Part shown: piece by piece, positions 32,736-41,352 of the stretch
Numbering within the stretch: position 1 is the stretch's first letter
Layout of the letters: every line of letters begins with the position of its first letter
Origin: Lachnospiraceae bacterium UBA3804
Lineage (GTDB): Bacteria > Bacillota > Clostridia > Lachnospirales > Lachnospiraceae
Assembly (NCBI GenBank): GCA_002368665.1
Contig: DFEK01000012.1
Location: 1 to 64,000 of the forward strand
DNA: 64,000 bases
Reading direction: 5' to 3'
Position numbers and translations under genes: made by a program
The notes under the pieces: model-generated
Seen by the model: the letters and a program-made list of their open reading frames with translations, nothing else
Databases searched by the model: none
Told to the model about the DNA's origin: nothing

Positions 32736-34604
32736 ATGTCAGAAGAAAATAAAGTTACCAAAAATAAAAACAAAGCAAAGAAGAAAATTAAAGCGAAAAA
32801 GAGAAAAGGTGCATTTTTAAAGATTTTACCCGTTCTGATCGCGGTTTTACTGATTTTGATCGTCGGCGGAGCCTTCTACGGACAGAAGCTGATGGAGAAG
32901 TACTCCTACGGTACGGATAAAGCGGATTTAAATGAATATTTTGCCACGGAATCCGGGAAACTTGCGGTTGTGTTAAATGCGCAGAATATTACCGAAAAGG
33001 CAAAACTGATCGACGGAAAAGCGTATTTTACGGATGAATTCGTAAGGGCAAACATCACGGATCACTTCTATATCAGCGAGAATAGCGGAAATGATAACGA
33101 TTCCGTGATCTCCGCGCTCTATACCACACATGAAGAGACCATTACCTGCAAGTTCGATAAGGGCCATAAGGTGGAATTCAAAAACTACCTGACCGGAAGT
33201 TCGCAGGTGGATTTGGATTACGAACCCATCGTTTTGGAGGGTGAGACCTTATATTTTGCACTGGATTATCTGAAACTGTTTGTGCCCATCTCGTATGATA
33301 TCTATTCGGATCCCGGATATATCGTAATGTATACAAGGGAACCGGAAGCCAAAGTGGCAACAATGAATACGGATTCCAATGTCCGTTCCAAGGGCGGGAT
33401 CAAATCTCCGATTCTGGACCCGGTAAGCAACGGCGAGAAGATCTATGTTCTGGAAGAGATGGAAGACTGGGCAAAGGTGATCGATTTAAGAGGTTTTATC
33501 GGATATGTGGAGATCAAGCAGTTCGGTTATGTGGATGAGACACCCGTGCTGATGAGCGCAGCGGCTGAGATTGAGTATCCCCTGGAATACACAACGATTT
33601 CCCACGAAGGCAAGATCAATATGGCATTCCATCAGATCTTTGCCGATCCTGCCGGACATTTCGGTGAGGATTTTGCAGAGGTTAAGAGTGTTAACGTTGT
33701 GGCTCCCACTATTTACAGAATCGACGAAGGCGGAGAGATCAAGGCACTTCCCGCAGGAAACTATGCGGAGAAAGCAGCGGCGAAAGGCATGGATGTATGG
33801 GCCGTATGGACCGACGTAGACTCTCCGAATGCCGATATGACGGCAATCCTGGGATCCGCCAATACCAGAAGAGATATTATCGAGCGGATGATTTCCGAAA
33901 CGAAGGACAATAATTTCAAGGGTATCAACATTGACTTTGAACGTATTACCGCAGAAGGCGGACAGGCATTTATCCAGTTCTTAAGAGAACTTTCCGTTGA
34001 GACACATAAAGCGGGCATTATTCTTTCCGTGGACAATTATGCAATCAGCGCCTTCCATCCGCAGTACAATATTGCCGAGGAAGGAAAGGTTGTGGATTAC
34101 GTCTGCCTGATGGGTTATGACGAGAACCAGAAGACCATCGGAAGCAACGCATCCATCGATTTCGTGGAAAAAGGAATCCGCGAAACGTTACAGACTGTTC
34201 CGGCGAACAAAGTCATCAACATTGTTCCGCTTTACACCAGACTTTGGAGAATCACAGATGAGAACACATTCAGCGTGGATGTCATCACCATGAAGACACA
34301 GCAGGAGTGGATTTCCCAGATCGGTGCAACGCCCGCATGGGATAACGAAACCTGCCAGAATTATGTGGAAGCTGAAGTCGGCGGAAAGACCTGCAGACTC
34401 TGGATGGAAGATGCGGAATCCCTGGAAGTGAAACTCAATGTCATGGATACCTATGAGCTGGCCGGCGTGGCAGAGTGGAAAATCGGATTTGAGACTTCGG
34501 ATGTCTGGGATGTGTTCGAGAAATACATGACGGGAACCTTAAACCCCGAAGCAAAACCGAAGGATACTCCGGCTGAGAGCGAAGAGGCGCCCGCGGGAGA
34601 ATAA
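32736..34604 (+). CDS. GH18-family glycosidase, membrane-anchored, with SH3 domain
   Basis: A 622-residue surface protein. A very basic start (KNKNKAKKKIKAKKRKG) is followed by one membrane helix at about 34-54. Residues about 60-210 are beta-rich, of the copper-amine-oxidase-like type. An SH3_3 domain at about 208-268 (DSNVRSKGGIKSPILDPVSN) follows. The GH18 barrel is about 290-605, with GINIDFERI matching DxxDxDxE and its catalytic Glu, and LMGYDENQ. It resembles YaaH/YdhD spore-cortex or peptidoglycan-lysing glycosidases. The tail is Pro/Glu-rich. The ATG at 32736 follows ACGGAG; a TTG just before is in frame. The next gene starts two bases after its stop. Confidence 0.88.
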   Translation: MSEENKVTKNKNKAKKKIKAKKRKGAFLKILPVLIAVLLILIVGGAFYGQKLMEKYSYGTDKADLNEYFATESGKLAVVLNAQNITEKAKLIDGKAYFTDEFVRANITDHFYISENSGNDNDSVISALYTTHEETITCKFDKGHKVEFKNYLTGSSQVDLDYEPIVLEGETLYFALDYLKLFVPISYDIYSDPGYIVMYTREPEAKVATMNTDSNVRSKGGIKSPILDPVSNGEKIYVLEEMEDWAKVIDLRGFIGYVEIKQFGYVDETPVLMSAAAEIEYPLEYTTISHEGKINMAFHQIFADPAGHFGEDFAEVKSVNVVAPTIYRIDEGGEIKALPAGNYAEKAAAKGMDVWAVWTDVDSPNADMTAILGSANTRRDIIERMISETKDNNFKGINIDFERITAEGGQAFIQFLRELSVETHKAGIILSVDNYAISAFHPQYNIAEEGKVVDYVCLMGYDENQKTIGSNASIDFVEKGIRETLQTVPANKVINIVPLYTRLWRITDENTFSVDVITMKTQQEWISQIGATPAWDNETCQNYVEAEVGGKTCRLWMEDAESLEVKLNVMDTYELAGVAEWKIGFETSDVWDVFEKYMTGTLNPEAKPKDTPAESEEAPAGE

Positions 34605-34606
34605 AT

Positions 34607-35668
34607 ATGGAAACGCAGATTATTCGCATACGGGAAGAGGATATTCCGTCTCCGAAGATGGAGGCATTGGGACAGATCATCCGAAACGGCGGACTGGTGG
34701 CTTTTCCGACGGAGACCGTTTACGGACTCGGCGGAGATGCGCTGAATCCGGAGTCCTCTAAGAAAATCTATGCCGCCAAAGGCAGACCGTCCGATAATCC
34801 TTTGATTGTGCATATCGCGGATCTTAACGATCTGGAGAAACTGGTAAAGAATATACCGGATACGGCCGGACGGTTGGCCGATAAATTCTGGCCCGGACCT
34901 CTTACCATGATCATGGAGAAGTCCGATATCGTCCCGACGGAGACAACGGGCGGATTATCCACCGTGGCGGTTCGTTTTCCGTCACACAAAGTGGCACGGG
35001 ATCTGATCAAAGCATCGGGCGGATATATTGCGGCTCCGAGTGCAAACCTTTCCGGAAAACCGTCACCGACACTTGCAAAGTACGTCTGCGAGGATCTGAC
35101 CGGCAGAGTGGATGCCATTATTGACGGCGGAGACATTCCCATCGGACTGGAGTCCACGATTGTGGATCTGACCGGTGATAAACCGATGATCCTGCGTCCC
35201 GGATATATCACAGAGGAGATGCTGAAAGAAGTTTTGGGAGAGGTTTTAACGGATCCGACCATTCTGGATGCGAATTGCAAAGACCGTCCCAAGGCACCGG
35301 GCATGCGTTATCGTCACTATGCACCGAAGGGAGATTTGGTCATTTATGAAGGACCTTCCGAGACGGTGATTGCAAAGATCAACGAAGATGTTAAGGCAGC
35401 ATCGGATCAGGGACGAAAGACCGGGGTGATCGCAACCGCGGAAACGGCGGGACGTTACAGCGCGGACAGCATAAAGTGTATCGGAAGTCGTGAAAACGAA
35501 GAAGAAATCGCAGCATCGCTGTACCGGATTCTTCGCGAGTTTGACGATGAAGATGTGGAAGAGATTTTTTCGGAAGGATTTTCCGATTCCGGCTTGGGAA
35601 GAGCGATTATGAATCGTCTTCTGAAAGCCGCAGGACATAAAACAAAGAATTTGTGGGAGGAAGCGTAA
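34607..35668 (+). CDS. tsaC: L-threonylcarbamoyladenylate synthase (Sua5 type)
   Basis: A 353-residue two-domain Sua5/YwlC protein. GGLVAFPTETVYGLGGDAL and KGRPSDNPLIVHI mark the YrdC domain, and RPGYITEEMLKEVLG plus PKAPGMRYRHYAPKGDLVIY mark the linker and Sua5 C-terminal Rossmann domain. It makes threonylcarbamoyl-AMP from threonine, bicarbonate and ATP, the first step of t6A37 tRNA modification. The full two-domain length separates it from single-domain TsaC. The stop overlaps the rpiB start by one base. Confidence 0.94.
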   Translation: METQIIRIREEDIPSPKMEALGQIIRNGGLVAFPTETVYGLGGDALNPESSKKIYAAKGRPSDNPLIVHIADLNDLEKLVKNIPDTAGRLADKFWPGPLTMIMEKSDIVPTETTGGLSTVAVRFPSHKVARDLIKASGGYIAAPSANLSGKPSPTLAKYVCEDLTGRVDAIIDGGDIPIGLESTIVDLTGDKPMILRPGYITEEMLKEVLGEVLTDPTILDANCKDRPKAPGMRYRHYAPKGDLVIYEGPSETVIAKINEDVKAASDQGRKTGVIATAETAGRYSADSIKCIGSRENEEEIAASLYRILREFDDEDVEEIFSEGFSDSGLGRAIMNRLLKAAGHKTKNLWEEA

Positions 35669-36099
35669 TGATTATCTCCGTAGCAAGTGATCACGGCGGA
35701 TTTGCGCTGAAGGAAAAAGTAAAAGAGCATTTGGAGAAACGCGGTTTCGAAGTGAAAGATTTCGGATGTTACGATCAGGCATCCTGCGACTATCCGGATT
35801 TCGGAAGGCCGGCCGCAAAGGCAGTGGCTGACGGAGAATGTGATCTGGGAGTTTTGATTTGCACAACCGGCATCGGAATGAGCATGGTGGCAAATAAAAT
35901 TCCGGGCGTACGCGCGGCGCTTTGCAGCGATTCTTTATCCGCTTCCTTAACCAGACAGCATAACAATGCGAATGTTCTGGTCATGGGTGCCGGAATTGTA
36001 GGTCCCGACCTTGCCATGAGCATTCTGGATACTTTTATGGATACACCGTTTTCCGAAGCGGAACGCCATATCAGAAGAGTGAATAAAATCGAAGGATAA
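35668..36099 (+). CDS. rpiB: ribose-5-phosphate isomerase B
   Basis: A 143-residue RpiB/LacAB protein. SVASDHGGFALKEKV, GVLICTTGIGMSMVANKIPG (with the Cys65-type catalytic residue) and HNNANVLVMGAGIVG are all present. It interconverts ribose-5-phosphate and ribulose-5-phosphate. The ATG overlaps the upstream TAA (TAATG), indicating coupled translation; GGGAGGAAGCG lies before it. The order tsaC-rpiB-dCMP deaminase is seen in many Firmicutes. Confidence 0.93.
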   Translation: MIISVASDHGGFALKEKVKEHLEKRGFEVKDFGCYDQASCDYPDFGRPAAKAVADGECDLGVLICTTGIGMSMVANKIPGVRAALCSDSLSASLTRQHNNANVLVMGAGIVGPDLAMSILDTFMDTPFSEAERHIRRVNKIEG

Positions 36100-36155
36100 A
36101 CCATAATTCGGTTTATGTGAAACGTTTCTTAAGCAGAGTTTAGGGAGGATTACGA

Positions 36156-36635
36156 ATGAAGAGAGAAGGATACATTTCCTGGGATGAGTATTTTATGGGA
36201 ATTGCAATTTTGTCCGGAGAAAGAAGCAAGGATCCCAACACACAGGTTGGTGCTTGCATCGTAGGCCCCGACAATCGAATTTTATCCGTAGGTTATAACG
36301 GATTTCCCAACGGCTGCTCCGATGAACTCTTCCCATGGGCAAGAGAAGGCGCCGAGCTGGAAACCAAGTATCCGTTTGTTGCACACAGTGAGCTGAATGC
36401 GATTTTAAATTACCGCGGAGGAAGTCTGGAAGGATCCAAACTCTATGTATCCCTTTTCCCCTGCAACGAGTGTGCAAAGGCAATCATTCAGGCGGGAATC
36501 CGTACGGTCATCTATGACAGCGACAAATACGACGGAACGCCTGGAAATGTTGCAAGCAAGAAAATGTTTGATGCAGCCGGAGTGAAATACATTCAGTATC
36601 AGCATTCCGGAAGGGAAATAAAACTAAACGTGTAG
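36156..36635 (+). CDS. dCMP deaminase (ComEB-like)
   Basis: A 159-residue zinc deaminase. HSELNAIL carries the zinc His and catalytic Glu (HxE), and LFPCNECAKAII gives the two zinc Cys residues (PCxxC). NTQVGACIVGPDNRILSVGY matches the N-terminal strand. It converts dCMP to dUMP for dTTP synthesis, often under dCTP/dTTP control. AGGGAGGA lies before the ATG. An eight-plus-eight palindrome region (GAAACGTTTC) lies 28-37 bases upstream. Confidence 0.92.
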   Translation: MKREGYISWDEYFMGIAILSGERSKDPNTQVGACIVGPDNRILSVGYNGFPNGCSDELFPWAREGAELETKYPFVAHSELNAILNYRGGSLEGSKLYVSLFPCNECAKAIIQAGIRTVIYDSDKYDGTPGNVASKKMFDAAGVKYIQYQHSGREIKLNV

Positions 36636-36649
36636 TACAATCAAAAGGT

Positions 36650-37861
36650 ATGATGAAGAAAAGTTGGAAAGCGGTAGCCCTGAGCCTGGTCGTGGTTCTT
36701 CTGGTTTCGCTCCTTCCGTCCATCCCTGCAAAGGCAGATACTCCGGCATCCATTATGGAGAAGATCAAACAGGCCGAGCAGCAGAAGAAGGAAGCGGAAG
36801 AACAGAAGAAAAACGCCGAGGAGCAGAAGGAGCAGAAGCAGGGACAGTTGTCCGAGCTGACCGTAAAGCAGGGCGACCTCAAAGTAAAACTGAATGGACT
36901 GAATGAAGAGCTGAGTGAGGCGGCTGACCGTTTGGAGGCCGTTGAAGCGCAGATTGCGGACAAAGAGGAAGAAATCGAGGCAACAAAGAAAGAACTCGAA
37001 GAAGCCAAGGCGACGGAAGAAGCGCAGTACGAAGCAATGAAGAAGCGTTACAAGGCATCCTACGAATCACCGAAGGAGACCTATTTTACGATATTGCTCG
37101 GAAGCACCAGCTTTGCATCGTTCTTAAACAATACGGATTACCTCCGTATGGTGGCGGACTATGATGCCAAACTTCTGGGACAGTATAGGGAAACCAAGAA
37201 TCAGGTGATTGAGAAAGAAGCCAAGCTGGAAGCCGAGAAGGTTGAACTGGACGCTCTGAGAGAAACGGTTGTGGAAGAGGAACACAGAATCAGCGAGCTG
37301 ATCTCCACAACCAGCAATTATGTCAGGGAATATCAGGCGCAGATCAATACCGCGAACAAAGAGATTTCCGATTACGAACAGTCCATTTCCGCCAAAGAAG
37401 CGGAGATCAAGCAACAGGAAGCGGATATCGCGCAGCTGAAGGCACAGTACGAAAGAGAACTAGCCTTATCCCGTGCGGCACAGGCAGCAGCCTGGAGAAG
37501 TATCGGTGACGTGAATTTTGAGGCAGATGACCGCACGCTTCTGGCAACCATCATCTACTGCGAGGCCGGCGGAGAACCGTATGAAGGCAAATTGGCCGTC
37601 GGAGCGGTTGTCATTAACCGTGTGCTTTCGTCCCGCTATCCGAATACGATATCCGGTGTCATTTATCAGCCGTATCAGTTTTCACCGGTCGGAAGCGGAA
37701 GGTTTGCGCTTGCACTTGCCGAAGGAAGAGCCAACAGTGACTGCTACGCAGCGGCTGATCAGGCCATGGCCGGACAGACGAATGTCGGAACCTGCCTGTA
37801 TTTCAGAACGCCTTTGGAAGGAATGCAGGGTACCATTATCGGTGGACATATTTTCTACTAG
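36650..37861 (+). CDS. secreted coiled-coil cell-wall hydrolase (PcsB-like N-terminus, SleB/CwlJ C-terminus)
   Basis: A 403-residue exported protein. The signal peptide ends near AKA-D at about 29. Two long coiled coils (about 35-130 and 180-285), rich in Lys, Glu and Gln, flank LGSTSFASFLNNTDYL, the hallmark between coils in PcsB/CwlO-type proteins. From about 300 to 403 the catalytic part (LATIIYCEAGGEPYEGKLAV, VVINRVLSSRYPNTI) matches the SleB/CwlJ Hydrolase_2 domain, which cuts muramic-type peptidoglycan. In PcsB-like proteins the coiled coil is usually controlled by FtsEX; none is seen here. AAAAGGT precedes two adjacent ATGs. Confidence 0.85.
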   Translation: MMKKSWKAVALSLVVVLLVSLLPSIPAKADTPASIMEKIKQAEQQKKEAEEQKKNAEEQKEQKQGQLSELTVKQGDLKVKLNGLNEELSEAADRLEAVEAQIADKEEEIEATKKELEEAKATEEAQYEAMKKRYKASYESPKETYFTILLGSTSFASFLNNTDYLRMVADYDAKLLGQYRETKNQVIEKEAKLEAEKVELDALRETVVEEEHRISELISTTSNYVREYQAQINTANKEISDYEQSISAKEAEIKQQEADIAQLKAQYERELALSRAAQAAAWRSIGDVNFEADDRTLLATIIYCEAGGEPYEGKLAVGAVVINRVLSSRYPNTISGVIYQPYQFSPVGSGRFALALAEGRANSDCYAAADQAMAGQTNVGTCLYFRTPLEGMQGTIIGGHIFY

Positions 37862-37917
37862 GTTTGTACGCTAATCTTTGAGGGTAATTGTTTTAAAGAT
37901 AAAAGGGGGATTATATC

Positions 37918-38964
37918 ATGGATGGAAATCAGGAAACAGTAACTACGCCCGTAGTTGAAACGCCTGCAGCAGAACAGGCAACAGATGTGACGCCGGCAGC
38001 GCAGCCGCAGCAGTATTCCAACTGGAACATGGACTTAACACCGCATGCGGAGGGAGGAGAACCTGCTTTGCAACCTGCATATCAGCAGCCTCAGCCGGTG
38101 TACCAGCAACCTGTTTATCAGCAACCGGTATACCAGCAACCACAGCCCGGTTTTCAACAGCCCGTTTATCAGCAGCTCGGCTTTCAGCAGCCAGCCGGAT
38201 TTACTCAGATGAAAGGATTACAACCCGCAGGACCGATGAAGCACGCAGGTTCCCTGATCGTTTTGATCGCGGGAGGTATGGCAGTATTGCAATTTATTGT
38301 ATTAATGATTGATACTTTGATCCGCATTCGATACATGGGTTTGCGCTGGGTTTCGATTTCCAACCTGGTGATTATCGGATCCGCACTGATTCCCATTGCC
38401 ATCGAATTGCTTGTTACGTATTTCACGGCAAAGAGAGAGAATCAAAATCCTTCCCGAACGGGACTGATTTTCGGTCTGATCGCAGGTATCATTCATTTGG
38501 TTCTTTCATTTTCCTCTTTCATTGTCCTGTTTATTGCAGGAGTCGGAGGAATGCGCGTTATAAATAAACTTGGATTAAACAGAATCGTCAGCTCTTTCGG
38601 TATTTCGGACAGGTTTATGTTAAGGTATGGAATTAGAACTATTCTGGCATTTCTTCTGATATTTACCGTTACATGGATTATTATGCATTTTGCATTGAAC
38701 AGCACCAGAACCAACATGATGCGCCGTATTCAGGGAAGACGGTTTTCTTTAAAGCCGATGTTCCCGGCGGTAATGCTTTTCATCAATGCTGTTCCGTTTT
38801 TGATTTATGCAGTCATCTACATCGGAAACATTTTCTCCAGATTCAGAAGATTGTCGTTCAGAGGTATGATTTCCGCAGCCGGACCGGTGATAATCTACGG
38901 TTTAATGCCGGTTGTTCTTATCCTTTGCGGTATCGCGTTAATCGGTCTGAAGAAAGATAAGTAA
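37918..38964 (+). CDS. membrane protein with YQQP repeats
   Basis: A 348-residue protein. Residues 1 to about 100 are Gln/Pro-rich with at least six close repeats of the form YQQP or FQQP (PVYQQPVYQQPVYQQPQPG). Five or six membrane helices follow from about 115 to 345. No family is recognised for the membrane half. The repeat may be a flexible cytoplasmic sensor or a wall-facing spacer, and the run of near-identical 12-15 base units could vary in length by slippage. AAGGGGG lies before the ATG. Confidence 0.75.
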   Translation: MDGNQETVTTPVVETPAAEQATDVTPAAQPQQYSNWNMDLTPHAEGGEPALQPAYQQPQPVYQQPVYQQPVYQQPQPGFQQPVYQQLGFQQPAGFTQMKGLQPAGPMKHAGSLIVLIAGGMAVLQFIVLMIDTLIRIRYMGLRWVSISNLVIIGSALIPIAIELLVTYFTAKRENQNPSRTGLIFGLIAGIIHLVLSFSSFIVLFIAGVGGMRVINKLGLNRIVSSFGISDRFMLRYGIRTILAFLLIFTVTWIIMHFALNSTRTNMMRRIQGRRFSLKPMFPAVMLFINAVPFLIYAVIYIGNIFSRFRRLSFRGMISAAGPVIIYGLMPVVLILCGIALIGLKKDK

Positions 38965-39005
38965 TAAAATATTGAATTACTACTATGTTCAAAGGAGAAA
39001 TCGAT

Positions 39006-39635
39006 ATGGCCAAAGTGATGATTATGACGCATCCGCTGATTCAGCATAAAATCGGTTATATTCGCAGAAAGGATACCGGAACGAAGGACTTCCGCAAGAC
39101 GGTTTCCGAAATCGCTATGCTGATGTGCTATGAAGCCACCAGGGATTTGGCGCTTTCCAATGTGGAAATCGAAACGCCGATTTGCAAGACCACGGTAAAA
39201 GAGTTAAAGGGAAAGAAACTTGCAGTCGTACCGATTCTCAGAGCGGGACTTAGTATGGTGGACGGAATCCTGGAGATTATTCCGACAGCAAAGGTCGGAC
39301 ATATCGGGCTTGCCAGGAATGAAAAAACGCATGAGCCGATGGATTATCTTTGCAAGCTTCCTTCGGATTTGAAAGAGAGAGAAGTTTTTGTTTTAGACCC
39401 CATGCTCGCTACGGGCGGTTCGGCAATTGCAGCGATTCAGATGTTGAAGGATAAAGGTTGTAAGAGCATTCATTTTATGTGCATTATTGCCGCACCGGAA
39501 GGGGTGGCTGCACTGACCAAGACCCATCCCGATGTGGATTTGTATATCGGTGCACAGGATGAGCGACTGAACGAGAACGCGTATATCGTTCCGGGGCTCG
39601 GAGATGCGGGCGATCGCATTTTCGGAACATTATAA
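39006..39635 (+). CDS. upp: uracil phosphoribosyltransferase
   Basis: A 209-residue PRTase. VPILRAGLSMVDGILEIIP and the PRPP loop VLDPMLATGGSAIAAI are complete, and PGLGDAGDRIFGT is the uracil-recognition end. It salvages uracil to UMP. The ATG at 39006 has AAGGAG seven bases before it; earlier in-frame codons are not conserved. Confidence 0.96.
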   Translation: MAKVMIMTHPLIQHKIGYIRRKDTGTKDFRKTVSEIAMLMCYEATRDLALSNVEIETPICKTTVKELKGKKLAVVPILRAGLSMVDGILEIIPTAKVGHIGLARNEKTHEPMDYLCKLPSDLKEREVFVLDPMLATGGSAIAAIQMLKDKGCKSIHFMCIIAAPEGVAALTKTHPDVDLYIGAQDERLNENAYIVPGLGDAGDRIFGTL

Positions 39636-39667
39636 ACAGGAATACAGGCAAATTACTGGGGGGTCAT

Positions 39668-40555
39668 TTGGTTGAATACTATTCCTTAAATCAATATATG
39701 AAAGACACTTTCGGATGCAAGGTGTATCGCATAGCGATTAACGGCGGATTTACGTGCCCGAATCGTGATGGGAGCATCGGTACCGGCGGGTGTCTTTTTT
39801 GCTCGGAAGGAGGAAGCGGAGACTTTGCACAGGATCCCGGGTTAAGCATTACCGAGCAGATTGAGAAGGGGAAGGAACGCGTATCCGCCAAAATTCAAAA
39901 CGGAAAATATATTGCCTATTTTCAGGCATTTACCAATACGTATGCACCGGTGGAGAGGCTCCGAAAACTCTATACGGAGGCACTTGACCATCCGGACATC
40001 GTTGCACTTTCGATCGCGACCAGACCGGACTGTCTTCCGGACGATGTTCTGGATCTGCTGAAGGAGCTAAATCAGGTCAAACCAATCTGGGTTGAACTGG
40101 GTCTACAGACAATCCATGAACGAACCGCCGGGTATATTCGAAGGGGCTACCCCCTTTCGGTATACGATCAGGCGGTAAAGGAACTGCAAAAACGCGGAAT
40201 TGAGGTTATCACACATGTGATTCTTGGACTTCCGGGCGAAACGAAGCAGGACATGGCTGAAACGGTCCGATATGTAGTTGGCGGCGGAATAAAGGGCATC
40301 AAACTCCAGCTTCTGCATGTTCTGAAGGGTACGGATCTGGAGCGTGAGTACCTGGAAGGCAGGGTAAAAGTGATGTCGGAGGACGAATACATTGCTCTGG
40401 TTACGGACTTGATAAAAATGATTCCGCCGGATATCGTCATCCATCGAATGACCGGCGACGGAGCCAAAAAAGATTTGATAGCTCCTCTTTGGAGTGCAGA
40501 TAAAAAACATGTTTTGAACCGGTTAAAACAATATTTGCAACCGTTTGAGACATAA
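39668..40555 (+). CDS. TIGR01212-family radical SAM protein
   Basis: A 295-residue radical SAM protein. NGGFTCPNRDGS and then GTGGCLFCSEGG give the Cys-x(n)-Cys-x2-Cys iron-sulfur site in the arrangement of the TIGR01212/YhcC family; IWVELGLQTIHERT and HVILGLPGETKQDM follow as in elongator-3-like proteins. The reaction is unproven. The start is TTG after GGGGGG; no ATG or GTG is closer. Confidence 0.9.
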   Translation: MVEYYSLNQYMKDTFGCKVYRIAINGGFTCPNRDGSIGTGGCLFCSEGGSGDFAQDPGLSITEQIEKGKERVSAKIQNGKYIAYFQAFTNTYAPVERLRKLYTEALDHPDIVALSIATRPDCLPDDVLDLLKELNQVKPIWVELGLQTIHERTAGYIRRGYPLSVYDQAVKELQKRGIEVITHVILGLPGETKQDMAETVRYVVGGGIKGIKLQLLHVLKGTDLEREYLEGRVKVMSEDEYIALVTDLIKMIPPDIVIHRMTGDGAKKDLIAPLWSADKKHVLNRLKQYLQPFET

Positions 40556-40695
40556 AAGGGTATTGAAAGTGACCAAGGGCGTGGAACCCAAGATGTTGTA
40601 TTGAAACGATATAATTGGTATTTCCCGACTTGCCATCTTACCTGAGATATTGTTTAATAAAGATAGAGAATGCTGACCGGAAAGGGGGGATCGGT

Positions 40696-41316
40696 ATGGC
40701 TCAATTCGGAGAAGAGAATAAAAAGAAAATGCCGGGCTGGCTGAAATGGCTGATCATTGGATTTTCCATCCTGCTGGTTGTGGGGTTGGCCATAGGAGGT
40801 ACGATTTTCGGTGTTTCCAAATATATCCAGGATCGGTTTACGAAAAAGCCTGTGATCACATCTTCGCTGATTGCTTCCAAACTGGAAGATGCGAGTGATT
40901 TGACGACCGCGGAAATGACCTATACCGGACTGATTCATTATGATGACGGCGGTATTCCCTTCATCACACAGAAGAAATACAGCATGGTTTATGAGGGTAC
41001 GATCGAGGCGGGCATTGACCTTTCGAAAGTGGAAGTGGATGTGAGCGAAGACAAGGTTACCGTCAAGCTTCCGGATGTGGAACTGGAAGATCCGGTCATT
41101 GATATGGACAGCATTGATTTCTACGATGAATCGTTTGCCCTATTTAACTGGGACGATAAAAGAGACGGAATCAACGCCGTCAAGGAAGCCCAGGAAGACT
41201 GCAAGAAAAAGGCGGATACGGAGGGGCTGAAGTCAAAAGCTTACGAAAATGCCAAAGCCCTGGTCCGCAAACTGCTCGAAGAAATTATCGGAGACAGGGA
41301 ACTGGAAGTGAAATAA
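40696..41316 (+). CDS. DUF4230 family membrane-anchored protein
   Basis: A 206-residue protein with one N-terminal membrane helix (about 17-40) and an outer domain of the DUF4230 type (LEDASDLTTAEMTYTG, YEGTIEAGIDLSKVEVDVS, KVTVKLPDVELEDPV). The function is unknown. The start ATG at 40696 follows AAAGGGGGG; the frame extends upstream but there it covers a possible TATAAT at 40610. Confidence 0.85.
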   Translation: MAQFGEENKKKMPGWLKWLIIGFSILLVVGLAIGGTIFGVSKYIQDRFTKKPVITSSLIASKLEDASDLTTAEMTYTGLIHYDDGGIPFITQKKYSMVYEGTIEAGIDLSKVEVDVSEDKVTVKLPDVELEDPVIDMDSIDFYDESFALFNWDDKRDGINAVKEAQEDCKKKADTEGLKSKAYENAKALVRKLLEEIIGDRELEVK

Positions 41317-41323
41317 CGAAATG

Positions 41324-41352
41324 AAAAAAGGAGAGCCTCAGTGGGGCTCTCC
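41324..41352 (-). terminator. terminator overlapping the transglutaminase-like gene stop
   Basis: On the minus strand GGAGAGCC pairs with GGCTCTCC around CACTGA, and TTTTTT follows. The loop holds the TGA stop of the gene it ends. On the plus strand it may also end the DUF4230 gene, with a poorer T-run. Confidence 0.85.

Noticed and set aside
36119..36128. GAAACGTTTC as a catabolite-response (cre) site before the dCMP deaminase gene
   Set aside because: The palindrome is real but does not fit the cre consensus around its central CG, and a dCMP deaminase is not an expected target.
37975..38220. CRISPR-like repeat array
   Set aside because: The repeats are in-frame YQQP codons within a gene, without unique spacers of constant size. 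No cas gene is present.
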